This document shows positions 25,039 through 33,929 of a stretch of DNA of 51,331 nucleotides, piece after piece; position 1 is the first letter of the stretch; each line of letters starts with the position of its first letter. Location: assembly GCF_030068445.1 (NCBI RefSeq), contig NZ_JAQPOK010000021.1, forward strand, positions 1-51,331, in the 5' to 3' direction. Made by a program: the position numbers and the translations under genes. The notes under the pieces are model-generated. The model was not told the origin of the DNA. It did not search any database and worked only from the letters and a program-made list of their open reading frames with translations. This DNA is from Roseofilum halophilum BLCC-M91 (GTDB lineage Bacteria; Cyanobacteriota; Cyanobacteriia; Cyanobacteriales; Desertifilaceae).

Positions 25039-26622
25039 TTAAGAGTGAGCGACTGAATCGAGAAGAGATGGAGTGGTTTGTAGTTGTTTTTGTTTCTGCT
25101 TAAACTCTTGAAGTTGTCCGTGAATATCATCTCGGACAATGGTTCGATAGACCATAAAGTGTTCTATGTGGGCACAAACGATGAGGTAATGCTCCCAAAC
25201 GGCGGGGTTTTGGCGCAGAATTGAAATGAGATAACGCCAGAATTTCCAGCGTGTTTTCCGTTTAACGCCTTGTCGCCAAATAATGATGCTTAGGGCGCGG
25301 AGATCTTTCCAATTGGGAAATTTGGCTGGAGGAGTGGCTTTTGGCGCTCCTAGTTTGAGGAAACAGCGATAGGTGCGCTCTAAGAAGACTTCGGGATCGT
25401 ATAGTGTCCAGAAGGCATCAACAAATTCTTGGGCAATTTCTTCAATGGGACGAGTGGGAATAAAGTTCATTAACGTCCGTTGATTGATATCTTGTCTGCC
25501 ATCATAAAAGAGTCGTCCTTCTTTTTCTAAGCGATCCCATAGGGCGGTTGTGGGTAGGGCTTGTAACATGCCAAACATGGCGGTGGGAATGGCGGCTTGT
25601 TCGACAAAGCGAATGATGCGATCGGCTGCTCCTTTTTTTTCTCCATCAAAACCAATGATAAATCCTGCCATGGGGCGTAAGCCATGGCGAGTGATGGTAT
25701 CGACGGCTTCTAATAGAGAGCCTCTGGTATTTTGGAATTTTTTGGTTAAGGTTAAGCTCTCTTCATCGGGGGTTTCGATCCCTAAGAAGACGGCATCAAA
25801 ATAGCATTCGACCATGAGATCCATCAGTTCTGGATCTTGCGCTAAATCTACGGATGCTTCTGTGTTAAATCGGAATGGATAGTGATGTTCGGCTTGCCAA
25901 ACTTTGAGTTCTTTGAGGAGCCGTTTGACGTTGCGTTTGTTGCCGATAAAGTTGTCATCGACCATGAATACGCCTCTGCGCCAACCGAGTTCATAGAGGT
26001 AGTCGAGTTCTTTTAAGAGTTGCTGGGGGTCTTTGGTGCGCGGTTTACGACCATAGAGGGTGATAATATCGCAGAATTCGCATTGAAAGGGACAGCCACG
26101 GGAAAATTGCACGGACATGGAGTCGTAGGCATCGAATTCTAGCAGGTCGTAGCGGGGAATGGGGGTGATGGTTACGTCGGGTTTTTCGGTGGCTCTCAAG
26201 ATGCCGCTAGTTTCGCCTTTTTCTAAGGCTTCAACCAGTAAAGGTAGGGTGATTTCTCCTTCGTCTAAGACGAGGAAATCGGCTCCTGCGGCTTGTGCTT
26301 CGTTGGGGACGGAGGTTGGATAAGGGCCGCCGACAGCGACTAATTTGCCTCGTTTTTTGGCTTCTTGGATTTGGTCAATGAGGTCTTGTTTTTGCACGAT
26401 CATGGCGGAGAGGATGACGAGATCGGCCCATTCCCATTCGGCTTCGGTGACGGGGCGGATGTTGCGATCGCATAATTTAAAGTCCCACTCTTGGGGTAAA
26501 ATGCCCGCGACGGTGATCAGTCCTAATGGGGGAAACAGTACTTTGAGGTCTACTAAGTCCAAGAGGGTATCATAAGACCAAAAGGTTTGTGGAAATACGG
26601 GATAAATTAATAAGACCTTCAC
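25039..26622 (-). CDS. B12-binding-domain radical SAM protein (DUF4070 type)
   Basis: 527 residues from GTG 26622, giving MKVLLIYPVFPQTFWS, the normal start of this group; the frame also reaches ATG 26640. The N-terminal ~140 residues form a Rossmann B12-binding-like domain. The radical SAM cluster motif is CPFQCEFC, with SRG before it, followed by a TIM-barrel core and a C-terminal DUF4070-like region (FIPTRPIEEIAQEFVDAFW). Family members methylate or rearrange lipids and hopanoids or natural products; this one's substrate is not deducible. Divergent from the TIGR03032 gene. Confidence 0.88.
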   Translation of the reverse strand: MKVLLIYPVFPQTFWSYDTLLDLVDLKVLFPPLGLITVAGILPQEWDFKLCDRNIRPVTEAEWEWADLVILSAMIVQKQDLIDQIQEAKKRGKLVAVGGPYPTSVPNEAQAAGADFLVLDEGEITLPLLVEALEKGETSGILRATEKPDVTITPIPRYDLLEFDAYDSMSVQFSRGCPFQCEFCDIITLYGRKPRTKDPQQLLKELDYLYELGWRRGVFMVDDNFIGNKRNVKRLLKELKVWQAEHHYPFRFNTEASVDLAQDPELMDLMVECYFDAVFLGIETPDEESLTLTKKFQNTRGSLLEAVDTITRHGLRPMAGFIIGFDGEKKGAADRIIRFVEQAAIPTAMFGMLQALPTTALWDRLEKEGRLFYDGRQDINQRTLMNFIPTRPIEEIAQEFVDAFWTLYDPEVFLERTYRCFLKLGAPKATPPAKFPNWKDLRALSIIIWRQGVKRKTRWKFWRYLISILRQNPAVWEHYLIVCAHIEHFMVYRTIVRDDIHGQLQEFKQKQKQLQTTPSLLDSVAHS

Positions 26623-26730
26623 GCTGTGCAACCCCCTCATACCAAAAATTAATGACTTACAGCTTAGTTATAACAATAAAATAGGATTTCATCCGAAATC
26701 ACTTCTGGAAAACCGCTATGAAAGACAGTT

Positions 26731-27846
26731 ATGACTTTTGACCCCCAACTGGCTTCTCCTGCAAAGACGGCGATCGCCTGTGATGCCGATCCCGGATTTA
26801 TTGAATGGCTCTCTGTGGCTAATCATAGTCTTATTTTAAGCACCTATCAAGCCGGTAGTGTGGCCGTCATCGGATGGAATGGACAGCAGATTAATCTACT
26901 CTTGCGTCAGTTTGATAAACCCATGGGTTTGGCTGTATCCGGCGATCGTTTGGCGATCGCCACCCGTCATCAAGCGATCGTCTGTGCAAACGCTCCCACC
27001 CTTGCCACTGATTACCTAGAAAATCAACCGGGGCGCTATGATAGCCTCTATTTACCTCGCGTCAGCTACTGGACGGGAGATCTCAATATCCATGACCTCA
27101 GTTTTGGCCAACAAGAGGATATCTGGATTGTCAATACCCGATTTTCCTGTTTAGCCACCCTCAGTCATGATTTTAGCTTCATTCCCCGATGGCAACCCCC
27201 GTTTATCACTGAACTTGCACCGGAAGACCGATGTCACTTAAATGGCTTGGCGATGGTGAACGGAAAACCCAAGTATGTCACTGCTCTAGGCAAAAGTAAT
27301 ACCGTTGGGGGATGGCGATCGAACAAAGCCACTGGCGGCATTATTCTGGACGTAGAGACTAACGAAATCATCCTAGATAGGCTTTCCATGCCCCATTCTC
27401 CACGATGGTATCAGGGCTATTTATGGATGCTCAACTCTGGTACGGGGGAACTGTGGCGCATCGATCCGAAAACCTATACTTATGATGTGGTTTGTGCTTT
27501 ACCTGGCTTTGGTCGCGGTTTAGCTTTTGTGGGAAATACGGCCCTAGTCGCCCTCTCCCAAATTCGAGAAACCTCTATTTTTGGCGGTTTGCCCCTGCAA
27601 ACTCGATTTCCGAGTTTAGTTTGTGGTGTAGCGCTTATTAATGTGGAAACTGGGGAGGCGATCGGCCGCTTGACCTTTTCCAGCGTAGCTCAAGAGTTGT
27701 ATGATATCCAAGTTCTCCCTGGAGTTAAGCGTCCCACCCTATTAAATTTGGAAAAACCGGCGACTCGCCAAGCTTTTACCGCTCCTGACTTTGCCTATTG
27801 GTTGCGTCCTTCCTCAGAAATACGAGATTCTAGCGATCCAGGATAG
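26731..27846 (+). CDS. TIGR03032-family beta-propeller-like protein
   Basis: 371 residues. Recognised by the conserved blocks LILSTYQAGSVAVIGW, MGLAVSGDRLAIATRHQ, HLNGLAMVNGKPKYVTALG, SMPHSPRWYQGYLWMLNSG and PGFGRGLAF. The family is of unknown function and predicted to be a WD-like propeller. No signal peptide. It lies 189 bp before the large RTX protein on the same strand, so a functional link is possible but not shown. Confidence 0.85.
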   Translation: MTFDPQLASPAKTAIACDADPGFIEWLSVANHSLILSTYQAGSVAVIGWNGQQINLLLRQFDKPMGLAVSGDRLAIATRHQAIVCANAPTLATDYLENQPGRYDSLYLPRVSYWTGDLNIHDLSFGQQEDIWIVNTRFSCLATLSHDFSFIPRWQPPFITELAPEDRCHLNGLAMVNGKPKYVTALGKSNTVGGWRSNKATGGIILDVETNEIILDRLSMPHSPRWYQGYLWMLNSGTGELWRIDPKTYTYDVVCALPGFGRGLAFVGNTALVALSQIRETSIFGGLPLQTRFPSLVCGVALINVETGEAIGRLTFSSVAQELYDIQVLPGVKRPTLLNLEKPATRQAFTAPDFAYWLRPSSEIRDSSDPG

Positions 27847-28035
27847 GGTAAGTTTGGGTACTCTAGGAGGGAAGATATCAAAAAATCTTAAAATCCTCTC
27901 ACCCGTAATTATTGAACTCTATGGTGATGTTCTCCAAAAGAGAAATCTCTTGATAACATTAACTCGAAAACAGATTACCCCTGACGCACTCTTATCCCTT
28001 GCATTTACCCTATATTCCCCTAGGAGAGAAAACTG

Positions 28036-31000
28036 ATGGCTATCAACCCGGTTGGTTCAGAATTTAAAGTTAATAGTACAACGGCAAGCGTTCAACATCT
28101 TCCGGCGATCGCCGTAGACAGTGATGGTGATTTTGTCGTTACCTGGACAAGTTATTACCAAGATGGAAGTCAAACAGGAATTTATGGTCAACGCTATAAC
28201 AGTGCTGGAGTATCTCAAGGTGGAGAATTCCGAGTTAATACTGAAACTAACAATGCCCAATTTGGTTCATCAGTAGGAATAGATGCTGATGGAGATTTTG
28301 TTATTACTTGGACAAGCTACGGTCAAGATGGCAGTGGAAATGGTATTTATGCCCAACGCTACAATAATACCGGTTCACCTCAGGGTAGTGAATTTAGAGT
28401 TAATACTACTACGAATGCCGCTCAGATTGTCCCTCATGTGGGAATGAGTCCAGATGGGCGTTTTGTGGTGGCTTGGTCAAGTATCGGTCAAGATGGTAGT
28501 AGTTTTGGGGTCTATGCTCAACGCTATAACAGTGATGGCACACCAGCCGGTGGAGAGTTCGCGGTTAACAGCTTTACTACTGATTTCCAGTCCTTCCCCG
28601 CAGTAGCGATGAATGCCAATGGTAACTTTATCATCGCTTGGCAGAGCAACGGACAAGATGGTAGTGGTGCTGGAATTTATGCCCAACGCTATGACAGTAA
28701 TGGCAGCCCCGTGGGAGGGGAATTTAAGGTAAACTCCTTTACGGCTGACGATCAGCGTAATCCCTCGGTGTCGATGAATGACAATGGGCAGTTTGTGATT
28801 ACCTGGGAGAGCGCCAGTCAAGATGGGAGCCAAGAAGGGGTTTATGCCCAACGCTACGATAGCAACGGGGCGGCTGTAGGCGCGGAGCTTCAGGTAAATA
28901 CCTTTACTACAGGGCAGCAAAAATCGCCGGAAGTCACCATGGATAATAATGGGGGCTTTTATATTACTTGGGAAAGTGCTGGGCAAGATGGTGATGGAGA
29001 CGGGGTTTACGCTCGGCAGTATAATTCCCAGGGACAACCGCAAGGGGCGGAATTCAAGGTTAATACATTTACTACGAACGATCAGGACAATCCTGTAATC
29101 GCCATTTCTGATAATGGGCAATTGGCGATCGCCTGGCAAAGCCAAAACCAAGATGGCGATGCCACCGGAATCTACGCCCAACGGTATGTCTCCAACACCT
29201 TGATTGAATTCTCAGAAGCCACCTATCAAGTCAATGAAGATGGCTCTCTCGTCAATGGCGAAATCACCCTCAACCGCAACGGTAATTTAGACGTTACCTC
29301 CCAAGTTCAGGTCAATATTACCGGAGGAAGCGCCACCGGGGGAACCGATGGGGATTATGAAAACAATAACTTCCCCCTCACCGTCACCTTTAATCCCAAC
29401 GAAACCACCAAAACCGTTCCCGTTACCATTCTCCAAGATCAAGAAACGGAATCCACAGAAACGGTTAATTTTAACCTCGATAACCTCAGTAATGCGGAAC
29501 TCGGTCAGCAGAGTACCACGGTTCTAGAAATCCTCGATGATGATATTCCCGGACTGAAACTCGAACCTGAGACCGGATTAACCACTACAGAAGCCGGGGG
29601 AACAGCAACGTTTAATGTCTCTCTCAATACCCAACCTACTGCTAACGTACAAGTAAATCTCACCAGCAATGACACCACTGAAGGGACGGTTTCTCCCGCC
29701 ACATTAACCTTTACGTCCCAAAACTGGAATGTCACGCAAGCGGTTACCCTGACTGGGGTTGACGATCAAATTGCCGATGGCAACGTTGAGTATACAGTTA
29801 CTGCCAGCGCCAGCAGTAGTGATAATAATTATAATACCCTTGACCCCGGCCAAGTGACTGTCACTAACACGGATAACGATACCGTCGGCATTACCGTTAA
29901 TCCCACATCAGGACTCACAACCACAGAAGCGGGAGATACTGACCAATTTACAGTAGTCCTGAATACCCAGCCAACGGCAGATGTGACCATTCCAGTCAGT
30001 AGCAGCGATACCACAGAAGGAACCGTTACGCCCCAAAATCTGGTGTTTACCCCCAGCAACTGGGATACAGCGCAAACCGTTACAGTGACGGGAGTTCCCG
30101 ATAATATTGAGGATGGCGATATTTCTTATCAGGTACTGCTGGCGGCGGCTACCAGTACAGATCCTAGCTACAATGGCATCGATCCTAGCGATGTCTCTGT
30201 TGTCAATGCGGAAGTGGGACGAGTCATTCTAGAAGAGTCTGGGGGGAATACAGCCCTTACAGAAGGAGGGAATACCGATACCTATACCCTTCGTCTGAGT
30301 CGTGAGCCGATTGGTAATGTGATTGTTTCCGTTAACTCTGATAATCAATCAACAGTTGCACCGCAAACGGTTGTGTTTACTCCTAACAGTTGGAATATTG
30401 CTCAAACGGTTAGTGTTGAAGCTATTGATGATAATGTGCAGGAGGGAAACCACAGTAGTGCCATTACTCATGCGGTTAATGCTCCGAGCGATCCCGGTTA
30501 TAACAACTCTCCTGTGCCAACGGTAACTGCTGCTATTACGGATAATGATGGTTCTCCTCCTCCGGGGAATGGTTCCGTCGCTATTGTCGAATCGGGTGGG
30601 AGTACCACTTTAACTGAAGGAGGAGCAACAGACACTTATACATTGGTGTTAAGTCAACAACCTTCTGCTGATGTGACGATTACGGCGACACCGGATAGTC
30701 AATCTACAGTGAATCCGACCACGTTTACTTTTACTGCCGCTAACTGGAATAGTCCACAAACGGCAACTCTCACTGCGGTCGATGATACGGCAGTGGAAGG
30801 GAATCATAGTAGTGTGATTCGCCATACCAGTAGTAGTGCAGATGCGAATTTTAATAATATTACTCTGGCGAGTGTGACTGCGGCGATCGCCGATAACGAT
30901 ACCACCCCCACCCCAACTCCCACACCAACTCCCACACCCACCCCAACCCCCACCCCCAGTCCCACCCCTTCCGATCCGGTTGCCCCCCCCTCTAATCCTA

Positions 31001-31689
31001 CTCCTCCCACCCCAAGTCCCAGTCCTACACCTGCCCCTGGTAATGCAGGAAATAACAACATCTTTGGAACTGCCGGGAATGATGTCATTAATGCCGGAGC
31101 TGGAAATGACCAAGTTTCTGGTTTGCAAGGCAATGATTTAATCTCTGGTGGCTTAGGAAATGATGGTATTAATGGAAATGAGGGTAATGATGGCATTAAT
31201 GGTAATCAAGGGAATGACCTCCTCTATGGGGGGCAAGGCAATGATGTCGTCCGGGGCGGCCAGAATGAAGATACCCTTTATGGTAACCAGGGAGCCGATC
31301 AACTCTTTGGAGACTTAGGCAACGACCTGCTCTATGGTGGTCAGAATAATGATACCCTCAATGGCGGCGATGGCAATGATACCCTAAGCGGCGATTTTGG
31401 TGCAGATATCCTTTTTGGAGGTTTGGGTGCAGATACCTTTGTACTGCGTACCAGTACGGCAGTTAATCAAATTGAACAAGCTGATTTTATTGCCGATTTC
31501 CAAGTTGGGGTCGATCGCATTGGCTTAACCGGTGGCTTAACAGCTCAGAATTTACTCCTGCAAAATGTGGCTGGAAATACGGTGATTCGGGTGAATCCAT
31601 CGGGTCAAATTCTGGGAATTATAGCCAATACCCCACCGGCGGCTCTCTCTGTGAATAGCTTTGTTGCGGTTAATATTGGCGTAGTTTAA
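28036..31689 (+). CDS. Giant RTX / Calx-beta secreted protein
   Basis: 1217 residues, no N-terminal signal, as expected for type I secretion. Residues ~1-390: seven repeats of about 50 residues, each with QDGSxxGxYAQRY and a GGEFxVN strand. Residues ~395-505: Calx-beta domain (LDDDIPG end). Residues ~510-950: four or five related Ig-like repeats with TEAGGT or TEGGxTDTYTL. Then a Pro-Thr linker (~950-1000), about a dozen Ca-binding RTX nonapeptides (GGxGNDxLx, ~1020-1140) and a C-terminal ADTFVL/secretion region. Probably a cell-surface or exoprotein. No TolC/HlyB/HlyD genes nearby. GGAGAG precedes the ATG. Confidence 0.92.
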   Translation: MAINPVGSEFKVNSTTASVQHLPAIAVDSDGDFVVTWTSYYQDGSQTGIYGQRYNSAGVSQGGEFRVNTETNNAQFGSSVGIDADGDFVITWTSYGQDGSGNGIYAQRYNNTGSPQGSEFRVNTTTNAAQIVPHVGMSPDGRFVVAWSSIGQDGSSFGVYAQRYNSDGTPAGGEFAVNSFTTDFQSFPAVAMNANGNFIIAWQSNGQDGSGAGIYAQRYDSNGSPVGGEFKVNSFTADDQRNPSVSMNDNGQFVITWESASQDGSQEGVYAQRYDSNGAAVGAELQVNTFTTGQQKSPEVTMDNNGGFYITWESAGQDGDGDGVYARQYNSQGQPQGAEFKVNTFTTNDQDNPVIAISDNGQLAIAWQSQNQDGDATGIYAQRYVSNTLIEFSEATYQVNEDGSLVNGEITLNRNGNLDVTSQVQVNITGGSATGGTDGDYENNNFPLTVTFNPNETTKTVPVTILQDQETESTETVNFNLDNLSNAELGQQSTTVLEILDDDIPGLKLEPETGLTTTEAGGTATFNVSLNTQPTANVQVNLTSNDTTEGTVSPATLTFTSQNWNVTQAVTLTGVDDQIADGNVEYTVTASASSSDNNYNTLDPGQVTVTNTDNDTVGITVNPTSGLTTTEAGDTDQFTVVLNTQPTADVTIPVSSSDTTEGTVTPQNLVFTPSNWDTAQTVTVTGVPDNIEDGDISYQVLLAAATSTDPSYNGIDPSDVSVVNAEVGRVILEESGGNTALTEGGNTDTYTLRLSREPIGNVIVSVNSDNQSTVAPQTVVFTPNSWNIAQTVSVEAIDDNVQEGNHSSAITHAVNAPSDPGYNNSPVPTVTAAITDNDGSPPPGNGSVAIVESGGSTTLTEGGATDTYTLVLSQQPSADVTITATPDSQSTVNPTTFTFTAANWNSPQTATLTAVDDTAVEGNHSSVIRHTSSSADANFNNITLASVTAAIADNDTTPTPTPTPTPTPTPTPTPSPTPSDPVAPPSNPTPPTPSPSPTPAPGNAGNNNIFGTAGNDVINAGAGNDQVSGLQGNDLISGGLGNDGINGNEGNDGINGNQGNDLLYGGQGNDVVRGGQNEDTLYGNQGADQLFGDLGNDLLYGGQNNDTLNGGDGNDTLSGDFGADILFGGLGADTFVLRTSTAVNQIEQADFIADFQVGVDRIGLTGGLTAQNLLLQNVAGNTVIRVNPSGQILGIIANTPPAALSVNSFVAVNIGVV
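30901..30972. repeat. CCCACN microsatellite coding the Pro-Thr linker
   Basis: Hexamer-like repeats of CCAACTCCCACA/CCCACCCCAACC encode a (Pro-Thr)n hinge between the adhesive repeats and the RTX region of the large exoprotein. Six-bp steps keep the frame, so length can vary by slippage. Confidence 0.8.
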
Positions 31690-31697
31690 TCCCCATA

Positions 31698-31738
31698 GAT
31701 TCTGTAGGGCTTAAACCTTTTTGCACCCCTACAGAATC
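31698..31738 (+). terminator. Hairpin after the RTX gene
   Basis: Perfect 12-bp inverted repeat GATTCTGTAGGG (31698-31709) / CCCTACAGAATC (31727-31738), loop of 17 nt containing TTTTT. It begins 8 bp after the RTX stop and ends 27 bp before the DUF433 start. Confidence 0.6.
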
Positions 31739-31765
31739 ACTATTCAACTGAGTAAGGAGACCTTA

Positions 31766-32074
31766 ATGAATTTAACTGCTACTGAATACAAATATATAGA
31801 ATTGAATGAAAGTAACGTTCCCTACATTGCGGGAACAACGATGAAAGTTATTGAATTAATTGCCGGTCATCTTGCTTTTGGCTGGAGTCCTGAAGAAATT
31901 AAATTTCAACATCCCTATTTAAGCATGAGCCAAATTTATTCAGCATTAGCTTACTATTGGGATAACAAAGAAAAACTAGATGCTGATATTCAAGAACGAT
32001 TTGAGAGGGTTGAAAAGTTGCGCCAAGAAGCTGGTGAATCCGCTTTGGTTAAAAAACAGCGCTTCGCGCGGTAA
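31766..32074 (+). CDS. DUF433 protein (VapB-like antitoxin), partner missing
   Basis: 102 residues from ATG 31766 with AAGGAG 7 nt upstream; the frame also extends to 31721, but that part lies in the hairpin. The body (TMKVIELIAGHLAFGWSPEE, HPYLSMSQIYSALAYYWDN) is the DUF433 winged-helix family, usually the antitoxin of a DUF433-DUF5615 (PIN-like) pair. No toxin gene follows. The last codons, QRFAR-stop, are read from a dispersed repeat (CAGCGCTTCGCGCGGTAA), so the native C-terminus has been replaced. Confidence 0.85.
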   Translation: MNLTATEYKYIELNESNVPYIAGTTMKVIELIAGHLAFGWSPEEIKFQHPYLSMSQIYSALAYYWDNKEKLDADIQERFERVEKLRQEAGESALVKKQRFAR

Positions 32075-32097
32075 TAGGTAATAGGTAATGGGTAATT
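32056..32097. repeat. CAGCGCTTCGCGCGG + GGTAATA heptamer repeat
   Basis: Same composite unit as 33766-33813 in the same orientation. Here it overlaps the last six codons and supplies the stop of the DUF433 gene. Confidence 0.85.
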
Positions 32098-32246
32098 GAT
32101 AGTCAGGTTGCAGAATGGGATCGCGCCTTGCTATAGCTTTGATATCGAACAAGCGGGCAAGATGCCATTTGCCAGTATTTGTAAACACTATTGTAACCCA
32201 GTTGGATATCAAGGGATAACTCGATTTCGGTTATCCCATAGAGTAT

Positions 32247-33287
32247 TTAATCTTGAGGCAATTGGTAATCAACTCCTTGGGCTTCCTGAATAGTGCGGAT
32301 CTGACTCCAATCGATTTGATAGTCAATGGGGATAAATTTATCTTCTCCTGTGCCAGCAAATTCACGCTCTAAGCCGCTTCCTGACCAGTTAAAGGTTAAA
32401 AATGCCTTTTCGATCGCCTTCACCAGTTCTGGATCTAAATTGTGGGCATACCCATAGGCCGCATTGGGGAAGGTTTGGGATTGGTACAGGGAGCGGAATT
32501 GACTACAGTCGGCTTCCTGGCGATTGCACATCAGTTGCAGGACATCGTTGGCAATGGCTGCGGCTTCATAGGTTTGGTTTTGAATGCCGAGGATAGACTG
32601 TTCTTGAGACCCGGAAAATACGGCGGTATAGTCTTCCTCCGGCTTGAGATCGTAGCCCGCTTCTAGGAGAGCGCGGGGTAAAATATATCCTGAATAGGAG
32701 TTAGCATCCGTGAAGGCTAACTGACGGCCAGATAGGTTTTCTAGCCTATCTAGAGGGCTGGAGATATGGGTGATGATTTCCATTTCATAACCAAATGTGC
32801 CATTAGAAGCGGCCATCATGGCAAAGGGGACAAAACCGGCTTGATTCACGGCGATGGGAACGGTGCTGGTGCTAAATCCAGCAATGTGAAGTTGACCGTC
32901 TTTTAAGGCTTGGATTTGATCGGCTTTTGAGTCTAGGGCGAGGAATTGCACTGTTTTGCCTGTGGTTTCGGATAAATGGGCCATAAATTCTGCCCAAACG
33001 GATTCATATTTGGCGGCATCAGGAATGGGTAGATAGGCAAACACTAGGGGGTCTGGATTGACCCATTGCTCTGGGTTTTCTGGGGCATCGGCAACCAGGT
33101 CTTGATTGCGATCGCAGTAGGGTCCATCCATCGCGTCCGGGCGATCGCATTCTCCCTGAGTTGTTTGTTCGCTTTGCTCTGTAGGCCCTTGAGAAGGGCT
33201 ACATCCTGCCAAAGTCAGCAGGAGTGCGCCGCTCAGAAGCAGCACAGATACTGGATTAATCCCCATTCTTTGAGTTGAGTTCATCAT
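32247..33287 (-). CDS. PhnD-type phosphate/phosphonate substrate-binding lipoprotein
   Basis: 346 residues. Signal peptide with lipobox LTLAGC (Cys about residue 29), followed by an acidic, Cys-containing linker (GECDRPDAMDGPYCDRNQD) unusual for the family. The mature fold matches PhnD/periplasmic-binding type 2: FAYLPIPDAAKYESVWAEF, GRQLAFTDANSYSGYILPRA, EAAAIANDVLQL. The family binds phosphonate, phosphite or phosphate. No PhnC/PhnE or PtxBC genes are adjacent, so it is an orphan binding protein or a sensor component; the next gene upstream on this strand is a histidine kinase. Confidence 0.85.
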   Translation of the reverse strand: MMNSTQRMGINPVSVLLLSGALLLTLAGCSPSQGPTEQSEQTTQGECDRPDAMDGPYCDRNQDLVADAPENPEQWVNPDPLVFAYLPIPDAAKYESVWAEFMAHLSETTGKTVQFLALDSKADQIQALKDGQLHIAGFSTSTVPIAVNQAGFVPFAMMAASNGTFGYEMEIITHISSPLDRLENLSGRQLAFTDANSYSGYILPRALLEAGYDLKPEEDYTAVFSGSQEQSILGIQNQTYEAAAIANDVLQLMCNRQEADCSQFRSLYQSQTFPNAAYGYAHNLDPELVKAIEKAFLTFNWSGSGLEREFAGTGEDKFIPIDYQIDWSQIRTIQEAQGVDYQLPQD

Positions 33288-33439
33288 TAAAACATCCTGG
33301 AAAAATCAGTCATTATACTTAATCTCTCATCCATAAATATTGCGCTCTGTAAAGAGTCCTAAATTTGTGTAAACAATGCTGGCACTCTGAAAAAACTATG
33401 TTATTGTAAACAATATAGACACCAAAGCAAGTAATTAAA

Positions 33440-33620
33440 CTATTAAGTTTGGGTTCTAGAATCGGTGTCTAGCCTCTAGAGTCCAGCCGCAGTTGAACGT
33501 AGTCCTCCAACCAGTGGCACACCCCCTGCACAGTCAGCGGTTAAGCCAAACCTGAAGTCCGGAAAGACAGGATTATGGGAAAGCCTAAAGGGTATGACTG
33601 CGAAGTATGAAAACCTTAGT
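33440..33620 (+). ncRNA. Structured RNA candidate, possibly HEARO/IscB-type omega RNA without nuclease
   Basis: Several nested pairings are seen: CAGTCA (33532-33537) with TGACTG (33595-33600), enclosing the hairpin CCT-gaa-GTC-CGGAAA-GAC-AGG (33551-33571), plus GTG(g)CA with TGCAC (33514-33529). The GNNCGGAAAGAC hairpin and the downstream GGGAAAGCC recall the scaffold of HEARO RNAs, which normally lie directly upstream of an iscB gene. No iscB frame follows. The orientation, limits and family are inference; it is not a cobalamin riboswitch. Confidence 0.35.
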
Positions 33621-33765
33621 AAGTTGATTGTATTTGTTCACTTTTTTAACTCGTAAAACCCTGAAAACTAGAGTTTCTCAAGAATACTTAGTTTAGGTCT
33701 AGCCGCCTCCGGTTAGACCTAACATCGTTTTAAGCCATTTCTCTTTAACATTGTCATTAATCGAT

Positions 33766-33813
33766 ACAGCGCTTCGCGCGGTAATGGGTAATGGGTAATG
33801 GGTAATGGGTAAC
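33766..33813. repeat. CAGCGCTTCGCGCGG + four GGTAATG heptamers
   Basis: ACAGCGCTTCGCGCGG followed by four TAATGGG units. This is the longest copy of the composite repeat seen at 10785 (inverted) and 32056. Confidence 0.85.
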
Positions 33814-33929
33814 TGTACCTCATAACATCGAAAAACGCTGTATATTACTGGAGTGGGAGCATCTTGCTCCCTAGGTTTTTAATTTTCCTAAGTGTTTTTA
33901 GATCTGGAATCACCGTAGCTTCAGCCCGG

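Larger units (their letters stand above)
33288..33929. other. 642-bp spacer without a protein gene
   Basis: Holds a structured-RNA candidate (33440-33620), a composite heptamer repeat (33766-33813) and a GGGAGC-ATCTT-GCTCCC palindrome (33855-33871). The first ~100 bp should include the PhnD-like gene's promoter. No frame of convincing length or composition. Confidence 0.7.

Noticed and set aside
28477-29181. 234-codon frame opposite the RTX gene
   Set aside because: Mirror of the seven-fold repeat on the coding strand; no ribosome site or domain.
33481-33600. Cobalamin riboswitch on the minus strand (GCCACTGG is present)
   Set aside because: The other conserved boxes of the B12 element are missing and the downstream gene is not a cobalamin gene.
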